In this document: positions 17,071 through 23,780 of the stretch, piece by piece
Numbering within the stretch: the first letter of the stretch is position 1
How the letters are laid out: the number at the start of each line of letters is the position of its first letter
Source of the DNA: Sideroxyarcus sp045866275
GTDB lineage: Bacteria > Pseudomonadota > Gammaproteobacteria > Burkholderiales > Gallionellaceae
Assembly: GCA_045866275.1 (NCBI GenBank)
Contig: BAAFRX010000026.1
Coordinates: 1-26,503, forward strand
Direction: 5' to 3'
DNA length: 26,503 nt
Made by a program: the position numbers and the translations under genes
The notes under the pieces: generated by a model
The model's input: only the letters and a program-made list of their open reading frames with translations
The model's database searches: none
Told to the model about the DNA's origin: nothing

Positions 17071-18897
17071 CTACTGCCGTCCCGCCGGCCCCATTTTCAC
17101 GGTCTTCCAGTCGTTGCCCTCATGGCAGCGCTCGCAACGCTCGCCGAAATTGCCATTGTGAATATCGTCCCGCGCATGACAGGTGCCGCACACCGTCGAG
17201 GTCAGCACTTTTCCGCTCATTGGCCTGCTGTGGCAGGCGTAGCACTTGTTGGCGGTCTTTTTGTGCGGGCCGTCCAGCTTGAAATTTGTCTTGTTGTGGT
17301 CGAAGTCCCACGCCCCCCACGCGCGCGTGGAGTGACAAACCTGGCATTCGGTGCCCAGCCTGCGCTTGTGCACTTTCTCGTCGTCTTTTTCATGGCACGA
17401 CCAGCAATCCGACTTGGCGTCCTTGAAGGTCGGCTCGGCATGGCACTTCTTGCACGTCACGATGGCGTGCCGTCCCAGCAGCGGGAAGGTGGACATGCGG
17501 TTGTGGTTGAACTTGTCAACATCCTTCCATGCCGTTTCGACGTGGCAGGTCTCGCACTTCTTGCCTTCCTGCCCCTTGTGCGACTTGTCGTCGTCTTTCT
17601 GGTGACAGCTCACGCACGCCTGCTGCAGCTTGTCCTTGAACAAATCGCCCTTGTGGCAGGCGGCACATTTCGCCTGCTTGTGTTTGCCCAGCAGAGGGTA
17701 TTTGGTCTGCTTGTCGTGGTCGAACTTGATCTTCTTCCAGTCGTCCTCGACGTGGCAGCTTTCGCATTTCACCCCGAAGTTGCCCTTGTGCGCCTTGTCG
17801 TCGTCCTTCTTGTGACAGGAGACACAGGTCATCTGCAACTTGTCCTTGTACAGATCGCCCTTGTGGCAGGCCACGCATTTCAGCGGCGGCGACAAGTGCT
17901 TGCCCAGCAGCTGGAATTTGGTCTGTTTGGCGTGATCGAATTTAATTTCTTTCCAATCCTTTTCCACGTGGCAGGTCTCGCACTTGGGACCGAATTTCCC
18001 CTTGTGCGCCTTGTCGTCGTCCTTCTTGTGGCAGGAGGCGCACAGGGTCGGCGTACCCTTGTATTTTTTCTCGATGTGGCACTTGTCGCACTTCACTTCC
18101 TCGTGCTTGCCGAGCAACGGGAATTTGGTCTTGTCGTGGTCGAACTTGGTGGTCTTCCAGTCTTTTTCGCTGTGGCACGTCTCGCATTTCGGCCCCAGCT
18201 TGCCCTTGTGCGCCTTGTCGTCATCCTTCTTGTGGCAAGAGACGCAGGTCATCTGCAGCTTGTCCTTGTACAGGTCGCCCTTGTGGCAGGCCACGCACTT
18301 CAGCGGCGGCGACTGGTGCTTGCCCAGCAGCGGGAATTTGGTGTTCTTGGTGTGATCGAACAGGATTTCTTTCCATCCCTTGTCCACGTGGCAGGTCTCG
18401 CACTTCTTGCCGAAATTGCCCTTGTGCGCCTTGTCATCATCCTTCTTGTGGCAGGTTACACAGATCGTGGGCGCATCGCGGAACTTGATGCCGGGTTTGT
18501 GGCAGCTGTCGCATTTGACCTTTTCACCCACGACATGTTTGCCCTTGAGCTCAAAGTCGGTCAGCTTGTGGTCAAACTTGTCATGGTCGAACTCGGCCGC
18601 CTTGAAGTCGCGCCCCTTGTGCTCGCCGTGGCATTCCTTGCATTCTTTTTCGGTATCGATCCGGCCGTGATGACCGATCTTGCCGGCGACATCCTTGCCC
18701 ACGTCCTTGTGGCAATCCATGCACAGGATTGACTGTGCTTTCTTGTCGAATTTCTTGTGGCACAGCTCGCAGTTTGCCTCTTCCTTGGCGTGCCCCTTGA
18801 TGACATCGCCGGGCATCAGCAGTTTATTGGCCTGCACCTGCAGCGGCAGAGCAAAAAGGAAGAAAGTCAGGGCAAAGGTGCGCAAGGTCATGTTCAT
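17071..18897 (-). CDS. secreted 24-heme c-type cytochrome with internal repeats
   Basis: A 608-residue, lysine- and aspartate-rich cytochrome. I count 24 CXXCH motifs, the first at residues 43-47 and the last at 588-592. The ATG at 18897 gives a clean signal peptide (LRTFALTFFLFALPLQVQA, cut near residue 23) and lies 7 bases after the upstream stop; the longer frame to 18924 overlaps that gene. The body is a chain of three-heme units of about 70 residues (FDHxKxTKFPLLGKH, then KCVACHKGDLYKDKLQ, then CVSCHKKDDDKAHKG, then KCETCH). Two six-heme blocks are near-identical at exactly 420-base spacing. No membrane anchor or lipobox is seen. Such a heme wire could span the periplasm or sit at the surface with the barrel protein. 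It resembles the large cytochrome of PCC3-type porin-cytochrome sets from iron oxidisers; that match is by recall, not search. Confidence 0.93.
   Translation of the reverse strand: MNMTLRTFALTFFLFALPLQVQANKLLMPGDVIKGHAKEEANCELCHKKFDKKAQSILCMDCHKDVGKDVAGKIGHHGRIDTEKECKECHGEHKGRDFKAAEFDHDKFDHKLTDFELKGKHVVGEKVKCDSCHKPGIKFRDAPTICVTCHKKDDDKAHKGNFGKKCETCHVDKGWKEILFDHTKNTKFPLLGKHQSPPLKCVACHKGDLYKDKLQMTCVSCHKKDDDKAHKGKLGPKCETCHSEKDWKTTKFDHDKTKFPLLGKHEEVKCDKCHIEKKYKGTPTLCASCHKKDDDKAHKGKFGPKCETCHVEKDWKEIKFDHAKQTKFQLLGKHLSPPLKCVACHKGDLYKDKLQMTCVSCHKKDDDKAHKGNFGVKCESCHVEDDWKKIKFDHDKQTKYPLLGKHKQAKCAACHKGDLFKDKLQQACVSCHQKDDDKSHKGQEGKKCETCHVETAWKDVDKFNHNRMSTFPLLGRHAIVTCKKCHAEPTFKDAKSDCWSCHEKDDEKVHKRRLGTECQVCHSTRAWGAWDFDHNKTNFKLDGPHKKTANKCYACHSRPMSGKVLTSTVCGTCHARDDIHNGNFGERCERCHEGNDWKTVKMGPAGRQ
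17761..18480 (-). repeat. 420-base tandem repeat inside the 24-heme cytochrome gene
   Basis: Bases from about 17765 to 18030 align without gaps to bases from about 18185 to 18450, an offset of exactly 420. Most differences are single bases. The best-conserved part (17821-17893 against 18241-18313) differs at only a few positions. The period equals 140 codons and six heme motifs, so it is an in-frame duplication of a six-heme block. Confidence 0.85.
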
Positions 18898-18904
18898 GGC
18901 GAGC

Positions 18905-19801
18905 TCAATAGGCGTGCACGGCATAGATGTGATAAATGGCGGTGAACACCATCATGAACACCAGCGGGATATGGAAGATGTGCCACCACGAGAACAACCG
19001 CTCGTAGGTATGGAATTGCGCCGTATCGCACCCGGCTTTCAGAAAGCCGACGATCTTTTCGCGGTACTCCCGAAACAGGCGCTCCATGCCCCTGATCTGT
19101 TCGGCGCTGAACTGCTCCGCCTGCGCTTTTTCCAGCATCACTGCGTGCAATTCACGCGGCAGCCTGCGCTTGAGAAAGAGCGTTTCAACGCCCACTCTGA
19201 AAAAATTGGCGAAGCCATATCCGGATGCCTTCGCATAACGGTTGGCCCGGTCACGGAAATCGTCCAGCGCCCGTTCCACACCGGGCGCGAATTCGAACAT
19301 CGACTTGACTTCGCCGGACTGCTCCATTTCGGCCTGCAACTCATTCATCGTCGCCTGCCGGCCATACAATCCGTGGTGAATCTTGGTGTAGAAGAAACGG
19401 CCAAACGTGCCGCTGCCCGACACCAGCAGCATGCAGTACATCGCCACGGCCGCGTTGATCGACCCCGTCGGGTGGATGAACGGGATATAGACGTGATAGG
19501 TCGAGTGAAAAATGATGAACAGCGGCCCCACGATGCCCAGCACCATGTGCCACTTGAACCAGAACGGCAGGAAACCGAAATTTTCCAGGAACGGCCAGCG
19601 CTTGCGCAGCGGGTAGAGCAACAGCAACAGCATCATCACACCGCCGATGAGACCGAGGTTGTAACCGAAATCGAACAGTTCTTCGCCCGGCTTGTACAGG
19701 GTCTGCGGATAAACCACGAAATAGCCGGCAAAAGTGATGAACCCGATGATGCTGATGAAGATCATCCAGTGCAGGTGTTCAGATTCTTTTTTGCTTCTCA
19801 T
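18905..19801 (-). CDS. predicted inner-membrane di-heme b-type cytochrome
   Basis: A 298-residue polytopic protein with hydrophobic helices near 13-32, 45-63, 84-105, 113-130 and 274-296, and a soluble, charged loop of about 130 residues (140-270). Two helices each hold a histidine pair spaced H-X13-H: H85/H99 and H277/H291. This is the pattern of four-His di-heme b cytochromes and of the ferric reductase/NADPH oxidase membrane domain. Further histidines flank them (H103, H274, H296). It lacks its own FAD/NAD domain. The divergent gene at 20013 encodes a membrane-anchored NAD(P)/FAD protein that could supply it. It is the first gene of the cytochrome operon, so I infer electron exchange across the inner membrane between that flavoprotein or quinol and the periplasmic cytochromes. 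The family is not one I can name. Confidence 0.82.
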   Translation of the reverse strand: MRSKKESEHLHWMIFISIIGFITFAGYFVVYPQTLYKPGEELFDFGYNLGLIGGVMMLLLLLYPLRKRWPFLENFGFLPFWFKWHMVLGIVGPLFIIFHSTYHVYIPFIHPTGSINAAVAMYCMLLVSGSGTFGRFFYTKIHHGLYGRQATMNELQAEMEQSGEVKSMFEFAPGVERALDDFRDRANRYAKASGYGFANFFRVGVETLFLKRRLPRELHAVMLEKAQAEQFSAEQIRGMERLFREYREKIVGFLKAGCDTAQFHTYERLFSWWHIFHIPLVFMMVFTAIYHIYAVHAY

Positions 19802-19867
19802 AATATTTTTTGCCTTCCGAATGGGCGCGCGATTCTAACCTGATTATTTTGTTTTGACTGCTTGCGT

Positions 19868-19896
19868 TTGTCTAAAAAACCACACCGACATAGAAT
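19868..19896 (+). promoter_or_regulatory. candidate sigma-70 promoter for the NAD(P)/FAD oxidoreductase gene
   Basis: TTGTCT at 19868-19873 and TAGAAT at 19891-19896 are separated by exactly 17 bases, a good sigma-70 match. Transcription would start near 19903 and give a leader of about 110 bases that contains the 20-base palindrome. On the opposite strand TAGAAT (19832-19837) could be the -10 of the cytochrome operon, but I see no clear -35 for it. Confidence 0.5.
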
Positions 19897-19927
19897 GCGT
19901 CGCCTTCTGACCTGACGTGCCTGATTT

Positions 19928-19947
19928 AGTTCCTGCCGGCAGGAACT
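19928..19947. promoter_or_regulatory. perfect 20-base palindrome in the divergent promoter region (candidate operator)
   Basis: AGTTCCTGCC is followed immediately by its exact reverse complement. It sits 65 bases before the start codon at 20013 and about 125 bases upstream of the divergent gene start at 19801. The lack of a loop favours a dimeric regulator site over a terminator hairpin. It could also be a solitary repeat. Confidence 0.55.
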
Positions 19948-20012
19948 GCTCCAGGGAAAAATCGTCACACCGGTATTTTTAACCCGCCCCATCAAAACTT
20001 CACTGCTCAACT

Positions 20013-21320
20013 ATGGACATCACCGATCTTGCCGTTTATCTGATTCCGCTGGCCGTCATCATGCTTTTCTATCTGGGTCGCAGGAAAAAGACCGAAAAGA
20101 ACTCGGTCGCCCAGATGACCGAGGCATTCGCCCAGGGGCTGACCGAACCCGCCTCGCTGCATCCCGTGATCGACCCGGTGCGCTGTCTTGGCTCCGGCAG
20201 TTGCATCAAGGCCTGTCCGGAAGAAGCGCTGGGCATGATCAAGGGCAAGGCCGTACTGGTGAATCCCACGCTGTGCATCGGCCACGGCGCGTGTGCCGCT
20301 TCTTGCCCGCAGGATGCGATCACTCTGGTGTTCGGCACCGAAAAACGCGGCATGGACATCCCGCAGGTCGATCCGACTTTCGAGACCAACGTCAAAGGCA
20401 TCTTCATTGCGGGCGAACTCGGCGGCATGGGCCTGATCCGCAAATCGGCCAGCCAGGGCGCGCAAGCCATGGATGCCATCGCCAAGTTCAAGGGCAGCGC
20501 CAACGACTACGACGTGATCATCGTCGGCGCCGGCCCCGCCGGGCTGGGCGCCGCGCTGGGCGCGATCCAGCACAAACTGCGTTACCTCGTGGTCGAGCAG
20601 GAGACTTCGCTCGGCGGCGCGATCTTCCAATACCCGCGCAACAAGGTCGCCATGACCGCGCCGGTCAAGCTGCCGGTGGTCGGCGAAATGCACTTTCGCG
20701 AAGTGAGCAAGGAAAAACTGCTGGAATGGTGGCTTGGAATCATCGAAAAGACCGGCATCCGCATCCACTATAACGAGCGCATGGAAAACGTCACGCCCGC
20801 CGACCAGGGCTTCATCGTCAAGACCAGCAAAGGCGAATACCAGACCCGCACCGTATTGCTTGCCATCGGGCGGCGCGGTACGCCGCGCAAGCTCGGGGTG
20901 CCGGGCGAAGACCTGCCGAAAGTCGTGTATCGCCTGATCGACCCGGAACAGTACCGCAACATGCATGTGATCGTGGTCGGCGGCGGCGATAGCGCGGTCG
21001 AGGCCGCGATGGCCGTTGCGGCGGAACCGGGCACCACCGTTTCGCTGCTCGCTCGCGGGGAAGATTTCGGCAAGGCATTCGGCGGGGCCAAGCCGAAGAA
21101 CCGCGACAAGCTGAAAGCCATGGCCGATGCCGGCAAGCTGAAAATCTACCTCAAGTCCGGGGTCAAGCAGGTCAACCCGGAGACAGCCGTCATCAAGTTC
21201 GGCGACGAGGAAGCCGAGATTCCCAACGACGGTGTCATCGTCTGCGCCGGCGGCACCCTGCCCACGCCCTTCCTGAAACAGATCGGCGTGCTGGTCGAAA
21301 CCAAGTTCGGCACGACCTGA
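20013..21320 (+). CDS. membrane-anchored NAD(P)/FAD oxidoreductase with two ferredoxin-like motifs, apparently circularly permuted
   Basis: A 435-residue thioredoxin-reductase-like flavoprotein. Residues 5-21 are an N-terminal membrane helix followed by RRKK, which predicts a cytoplasmic body. Two Fe-S motifs follow, C58-X5-C64-X3-C68P and C88-X5-C94-X3-C98P. The cysteine expected at the second position is Ser61 and His91. Residues 127-156 (VKGIFIAGELGG...SQGAQAMDAI) match the FAD motif normally found at the C-terminus of this superfamily. Then come the FAD dinucleotide fold (VGAGPAGLG, 171-179) and the NAD(P) fold (VVGGGDSAVEAA, 321-332). No CxxC redox disulfide is seen. The C-terminus stops where the missing motif would begin. 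It is divergent from the cytochrome operon. Inferred role: NAD(P)H link to the di-heme b protein. Confidence 0.85.
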   Translation: MDITDLAVYLIPLAVIMLFYLGRRKKTEKNSVAQMTEAFAQGLTEPASLHPVIDPVRCLGSGSCIKACPEEALGMIKGKAVLVNPTLCIGHGACAASCPQDAITLVFGTEKRGMDIPQVDPTFETNVKGIFIAGELGGMGLIRKSASQGAQAMDAIAKFKGSANDYDVIIVGAGPAGLGAALGAIQHKLRYLVVEQETSLGGAIFQYPRNKVAMTAPVKLPVVGEMHFREVSKEKLLEWWLGIIEKTGIRIHYNERMENVTPADQGFIVKTSKGEYQTRTVLLAIGRRGTPRKLGVPGEDLPKVVYRLIDPEQYRNMHVIVVGGGDSAVEAAMAVAAEPGTTVSLLARGEDFGKAFGGAKPKNRDKLKAMADAGKLKIYLKSGVKQVNPETAVIKFGDEEAEIPNDGVIVCAGGTLPTPFLKQIGVLVETKFGTT

Positions 21321-21332
21321 CCAAACATAAAA

Positions 21333-21406
21333 CCGGTCGCGATTGCGTGACCTTTATAGCCGCCCCTTGAACTCGGCTCAAGGCGATGAAAGCCTCCTCA
21401 AGGAGG
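21333..21406. terminator. cluster of hairpins downstream of the oxidoreductase gene
   Basis: Three stems lie in the 90 bases after the stop: an imperfect GGTC/GACC stem followed by TTTAT (about 21333-21357), CCTTGA/TCAAGG with a 7-base loop (21365-21383), and CCTCCT/AGGAGG with a 2-base loop (21393-21406). None has a long T run, so rho-independent termination is only possible, not clear. Confidence 0.35.
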
Positions 21407-21440
21407 GCGCAATAACGTCAGCCGCAACCCAGCACTCTGA

Positions 21441-21599
21441 TGCGCAGTCAATCTGCTGACGGAATCCGGAAAGTTCGTGACCGACACCCAGCACGAAATG
21501 ATGATGGGCGAGAAGAGCCGCCATCTCAAGCTCACCGCGCTGCTGGCCGAGGGCGAGGATTTCGAGCAGGCGGCGTTCGAGTGGCTGAACCCCGAGTGA
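21441..21599 (+). pseudogene. possible 3' remnant of a degraded gene
   Basis: A plus-strand frame from after TGA at 21438-21440 to TGA at 21597-21599 reads like real protein (ending FEQAAFEWLNPE, with LLTESGKFVTDTQHEMMMGE before it). It has no ribosome-binding site or convincing start and only 52 codons. I infer the tail of an otherwise lost gene. I do not recognise the family. A short intact gene starting at GTG 21447 or at the ATGs near 21498 is the alternative. Confidence 0.4.
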
Positions 21600-21644
21600 T
21601 ACCGGACAGATGACGACGGGCACTGCCCGCCGATTTTCGTCCCC

Positions 21645-22190
21645 TCACCCCCGCAACGGCTCGAACGTCGCGTCCAGATTCAGATCATCGCAGTAATCGA
21701 GAAAATCGCCGCGCAGGGTGGCAATGTGCATTCTGGCCGGAATGCCGACGGTCATCACCACGGACAACATCGGCGAGCCGGTATGCGGGGCCGGATAGCT
21801 GCTGGTCTGCAGCGCTTCGATGTTGATGCCCTGGCGTGCGAAGAACGCTGCCAGACTCCGCACAATGCCGGAACGGTCTGACGTGACGAGCTCGACGGTG
21901 TAAGGGATGGCGACGTCCTGGCGTTCGGCTTTGCCGGTACGTTCATAAGAAAGTGCGAGGCCAAGTTGCTCCCCCAGCGCAGACAATTGCCATTCCAGTT
22001 TGGAGAGCGCATGCCAGGGGCCCGAGAGCAGAAAGACCAGAACACACTGCCGGCCCAGTACCGCCAGACGGCTCTCGTCGATATTGCAGCCGCTCTCCGC
22101 AATGCGGCCGCTCAACCGTTCGACGAGACCGGGCCGGTCCGGGCCGTGGGCGGCAAGCACCAGGTGCGTGTTTTCTGTTTCAGGATTCAT
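21645..22190 (-). CDS. gcvR: GcvR-like ACT-domain regulatory protein
   Basis: A 181-residue cytosolic protein with two ACT domains. The first is at about 8-80 (LVLAAHGPDRPGLVERLSGR; GCNIDESRLAVLG). The second is at about 95-175 (YTVELVTSDRSGIVRSLAAFF; GINIEALQTSSY). This is the architecture of the glycine cleavage system regulator GcvR, which antagonises GcvA in enterobacteria. Here no gcvA or gcv genes are nearby, so the target is inferred from the family only and the symbol is tentative. Its length is normal and it has its own upstream gap of about 60 bases before ychJ. Confidence 0.85.
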   Translation of the reverse strand: MNPETENTHLVLAAHGPDRPGLVERLSGRIAESGCNIDESRLAVLGRQCVLVFLLSGPWHALSKLEWQLSALGEQLGLALSYERTGKAERQDVAIPYTVELVTSDRSGIVRSLAAFFARQGINIEALQTSSYPAPHTGSPMLSVVMTVGIPARMHIATLRGDFLDYCDDLNLDATFEPLRG

Positions 22191-22250
22191 GGTTGTCCGA
22201 TGAGATGTGGCATGAAAAAAGGTGCGTATTGTAGCGGTGATACAGGTCGG

Positions 22251-22637
22251 CTATAAATCGCCGTCAACATAGAACCAGAATCCCCCCTCGCGCACGAAAC
22301 GGCTCACTTCATGCAAGCGCTGCGCACGTCCACCGATCTTGTAGCGCGCGACGAACTCGACGATGGCATGCGTTTCATCCCGTTGTTCATGGCGTTTCAC
22401 ATCCAGGCCGATCCACTTGGTCGGCGTTTCTTCTGCCAGGCCCAATGCTGCGGGACGCGTGGAGGGATGCCAGGTCGCCAGCAGGTAGTCTTCGCGCAAC
22501 AAGGCATAGGCGGTATAGCGCGAGCGCATCAGCGCCTCGGCGCTGGGCGCGGCTGCGTTGCCTGCCAGATAAGCGCCGCAACAGACAGCGAATTTCTTGT
22601 TGCTGCCGCAGGGACACGGCGCGTTCAGTTCTGCCAC
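22251..22637 (-). CDS. ychJ: YchJ family protein (UPF0225, SEC-C motif)
   Basis: A 128-residue protein beginning VAELNAPCPCGSNKKFAVCC, with the zinc-binding SEC-C motif (CPCGS...CCG) at the very N-terminus, where the family carries it, followed by an NTF2-like fold (ALMRSRYTAYALLREDYLLATWHPSTRP; VEFVARYKIGG; REGGFWFYVDGD). I chose the GTG at 22637 because the homologous region starts there and AGGAG lies about 8 bases upstream. The longer frame to 22838 only runs through srkA. It overlaps the 3' end of srkA by 13 bases, so translation is probably coupled. Its cellular role is not established. Confidence 0.88.
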   Translation of the reverse strand: MAELNAPCPCGSNKKFAVCCGAYLAGNAAAPSAEALMRSRYTAYALLREDYLLATWHPSTRPAALGLAEETPTKWIGLDVKRHEQRDETHAIVEFVARYKIGGRAQRLHEVSRFVREGGFWFYVDGDL

Positions 22638-23605
22638 AGCGGAGGCTCCTCCATCAGCGCGATCTGTTCGCGCAATTCCAATATCCTGTCCTGCCAATAG
22701 CGCTGGGTGTTGAACCAGGGGAAGGCTTGCTTGAAGGCGATGTCGTCCCAGCGCCGCGCCAGCCAGGCCGAGTAGTGGATGAGGCGCAGCGTGCGTAACG
22801 CTTCGATCAGGTGCAGTTCGCGCGCGTCGAACTCGCAAAAATCCTCATACCCCGCCAGCACGTCGCCCAGTTGCCGGATTCGGTCCTCGCGCTCTCCCGA
22901 GAGCAGCATCCACAAATCCTGCACCGCCGGCCCCATGCGGCTGTCGTCGAAATCGACGAAGTGTGGGCCGTCGTCCGTCCACAACACGTTGCCTGCGTGG
23001 CAATCGCCATGCAGGCGCAGTTGTTTCACCTCGCCCGCCCGGTCGAAACAATGGCGCACGCCGTCCAGTGCCTGTTGCGACACGCTGCGCCAGGCGGCGT
23101 CGATGTCCGGCGGGATGAAGCCGTTGGCCAGCAGGTATTCGCGCGGCTCGATGCCGAAGGTGTCGGTGTCGAGTGCGGGCCGGTGCTGAAAATCCTTGAT
23201 CGCGCCGACAGCGTGGATGCGCCCCAAAAAGCGGCCCAGCCATTCCAGTGTGTCGCGGTCTTCCAGTTCTGGTGCGCGCCCGCCGTGCCTGGCAAATACG
23301 GAAAAACGGAAACCTTCGAAATGGTGCAAGGTGCTGCCATTGATGGTCAAGGCCGGCACGACGGGGATCTCGCGTTCGACCAGTTCCTGCACGAAGGTGT
23401 GTTCTTCGAGAATCGCTTCATCCGTCCAGCGCGCGGGACGATAAAACTTGGCGACCCGCGGCGCGCCCTCGTCCATGCCGACCTGATACACGCGGTTCTC
23501 GTAGCTGTTGAGCGCGAGCAGCCGCCCGTCGCAACGCAGGCCGATGCTTTCCAGCGCGTTGAGCACGCAGTCTGGCGTGAGTTGCGAATAGTCGGGTGTG
23601 GTCAT
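22625..23605 (-). CDS. srkA: stress-response serine/threonine kinase SrkA (YihE/RdoA family)
   Basis: A 326-residue aminoglycoside-phosphotransferase-fold kinase of the YihE/RdoA type, linked in enterobacteria to the Cpx response and protection from stress-induced death. The N-terminal lobe contains LNSYENRVYQVG and a VAKFYRP lysine strand (near 48). The catalytic loop LHGDCHAGNVLW lies near 197-208, and the metal-binding VDFDDSRMGP near 217-226. The family-typical FKQAFPWFNTQRYWQDRI lies near the C-terminus. Its stop overlaps the ychJ start. The upstream neighbour on the same strand is the DUF1415 gene, separated by a hairpin repeat element. Confidence 0.94.
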   Translation of the reverse strand: MTTPDYSQLTPDCVLNALESIGLRCDGRLLALNSYENRVYQVGMDEGAPRVAKFYRPARWTDEAILEEHTFVQELVEREIPVVPALTINGSTLHHFEGFRFSVFARHGGRAPELEDRDTLEWLGRFLGRIHAVGAIKDFQHRPALDTDTFGIEPREYLLANGFIPPDIDAAWRSVSQQALDGVRHCFDRAGEVKQLRLHGDCHAGNVLWTDDGPHFVDFDDSRMGPAVQDLWMLLSGEREDRIRQLGDVLAGYEDFCEFDARELHLIEALRTLRLIHYSAWLARRWDDIAFKQAFPWFNTQRYWQDRILELREQIALMEEPPLWQN

Positions 23606-23640
23606 GAATCAAGGATACCGCTGATTTTCAGATGTGCGTA

Positions 23641-23780
23641 AAGTGATTTGAAAACCGTAGCGAGCGGCTGGAGTACAAGGCGCACGCAGTACAGAAACCG
23701 GAGTGCACATGTAATGCATGAGGATTCCGAGCACCGTGCAACGCAGCAATCCAGCCGCGCAGCAGGTTTTAAAATTACTT
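23641..23780. repeat. 140-base palindromic element (MITE/REP-like)
   Basis: Left arm 23641-23671 and right arm 23751-23780 are imperfect inverted copies: both begin AAGT-ATTT-AAAACC when read inward and end GCGGCTGG. Inner stretches (around 23690-23735) are also partly self-complementary, so the whole 140 bases can fold into one long hairpin. The right end covers the TAA stop of the DUF1415 gene (23775-23777). The element fills most of the gap to srkA. Confidence 0.7.

Noticed and set aside
17600..18500. Regularly spaced repeats suggesting a CRISPR array
   Set aside because: The repeats are coding, in frame, of 210/420-base periodicity and encode CXXCH heme sites; spacers are not unique.
17122..18732. 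536-codon open frame on the plus strand opposite the 24-heme cytochrome
   Set aside because: It mirrors the repeats of the cytochrome, giving an artificial V/L/A-rich product. The opposite strand has a signal peptide and 24 heme motifs.
22638..22838. N-terminal extension of YchJ to 195 residues
   Set aside because: The extra residues are translated out of frame from within srkA and precede the family's native N-terminal SEC-C motif.
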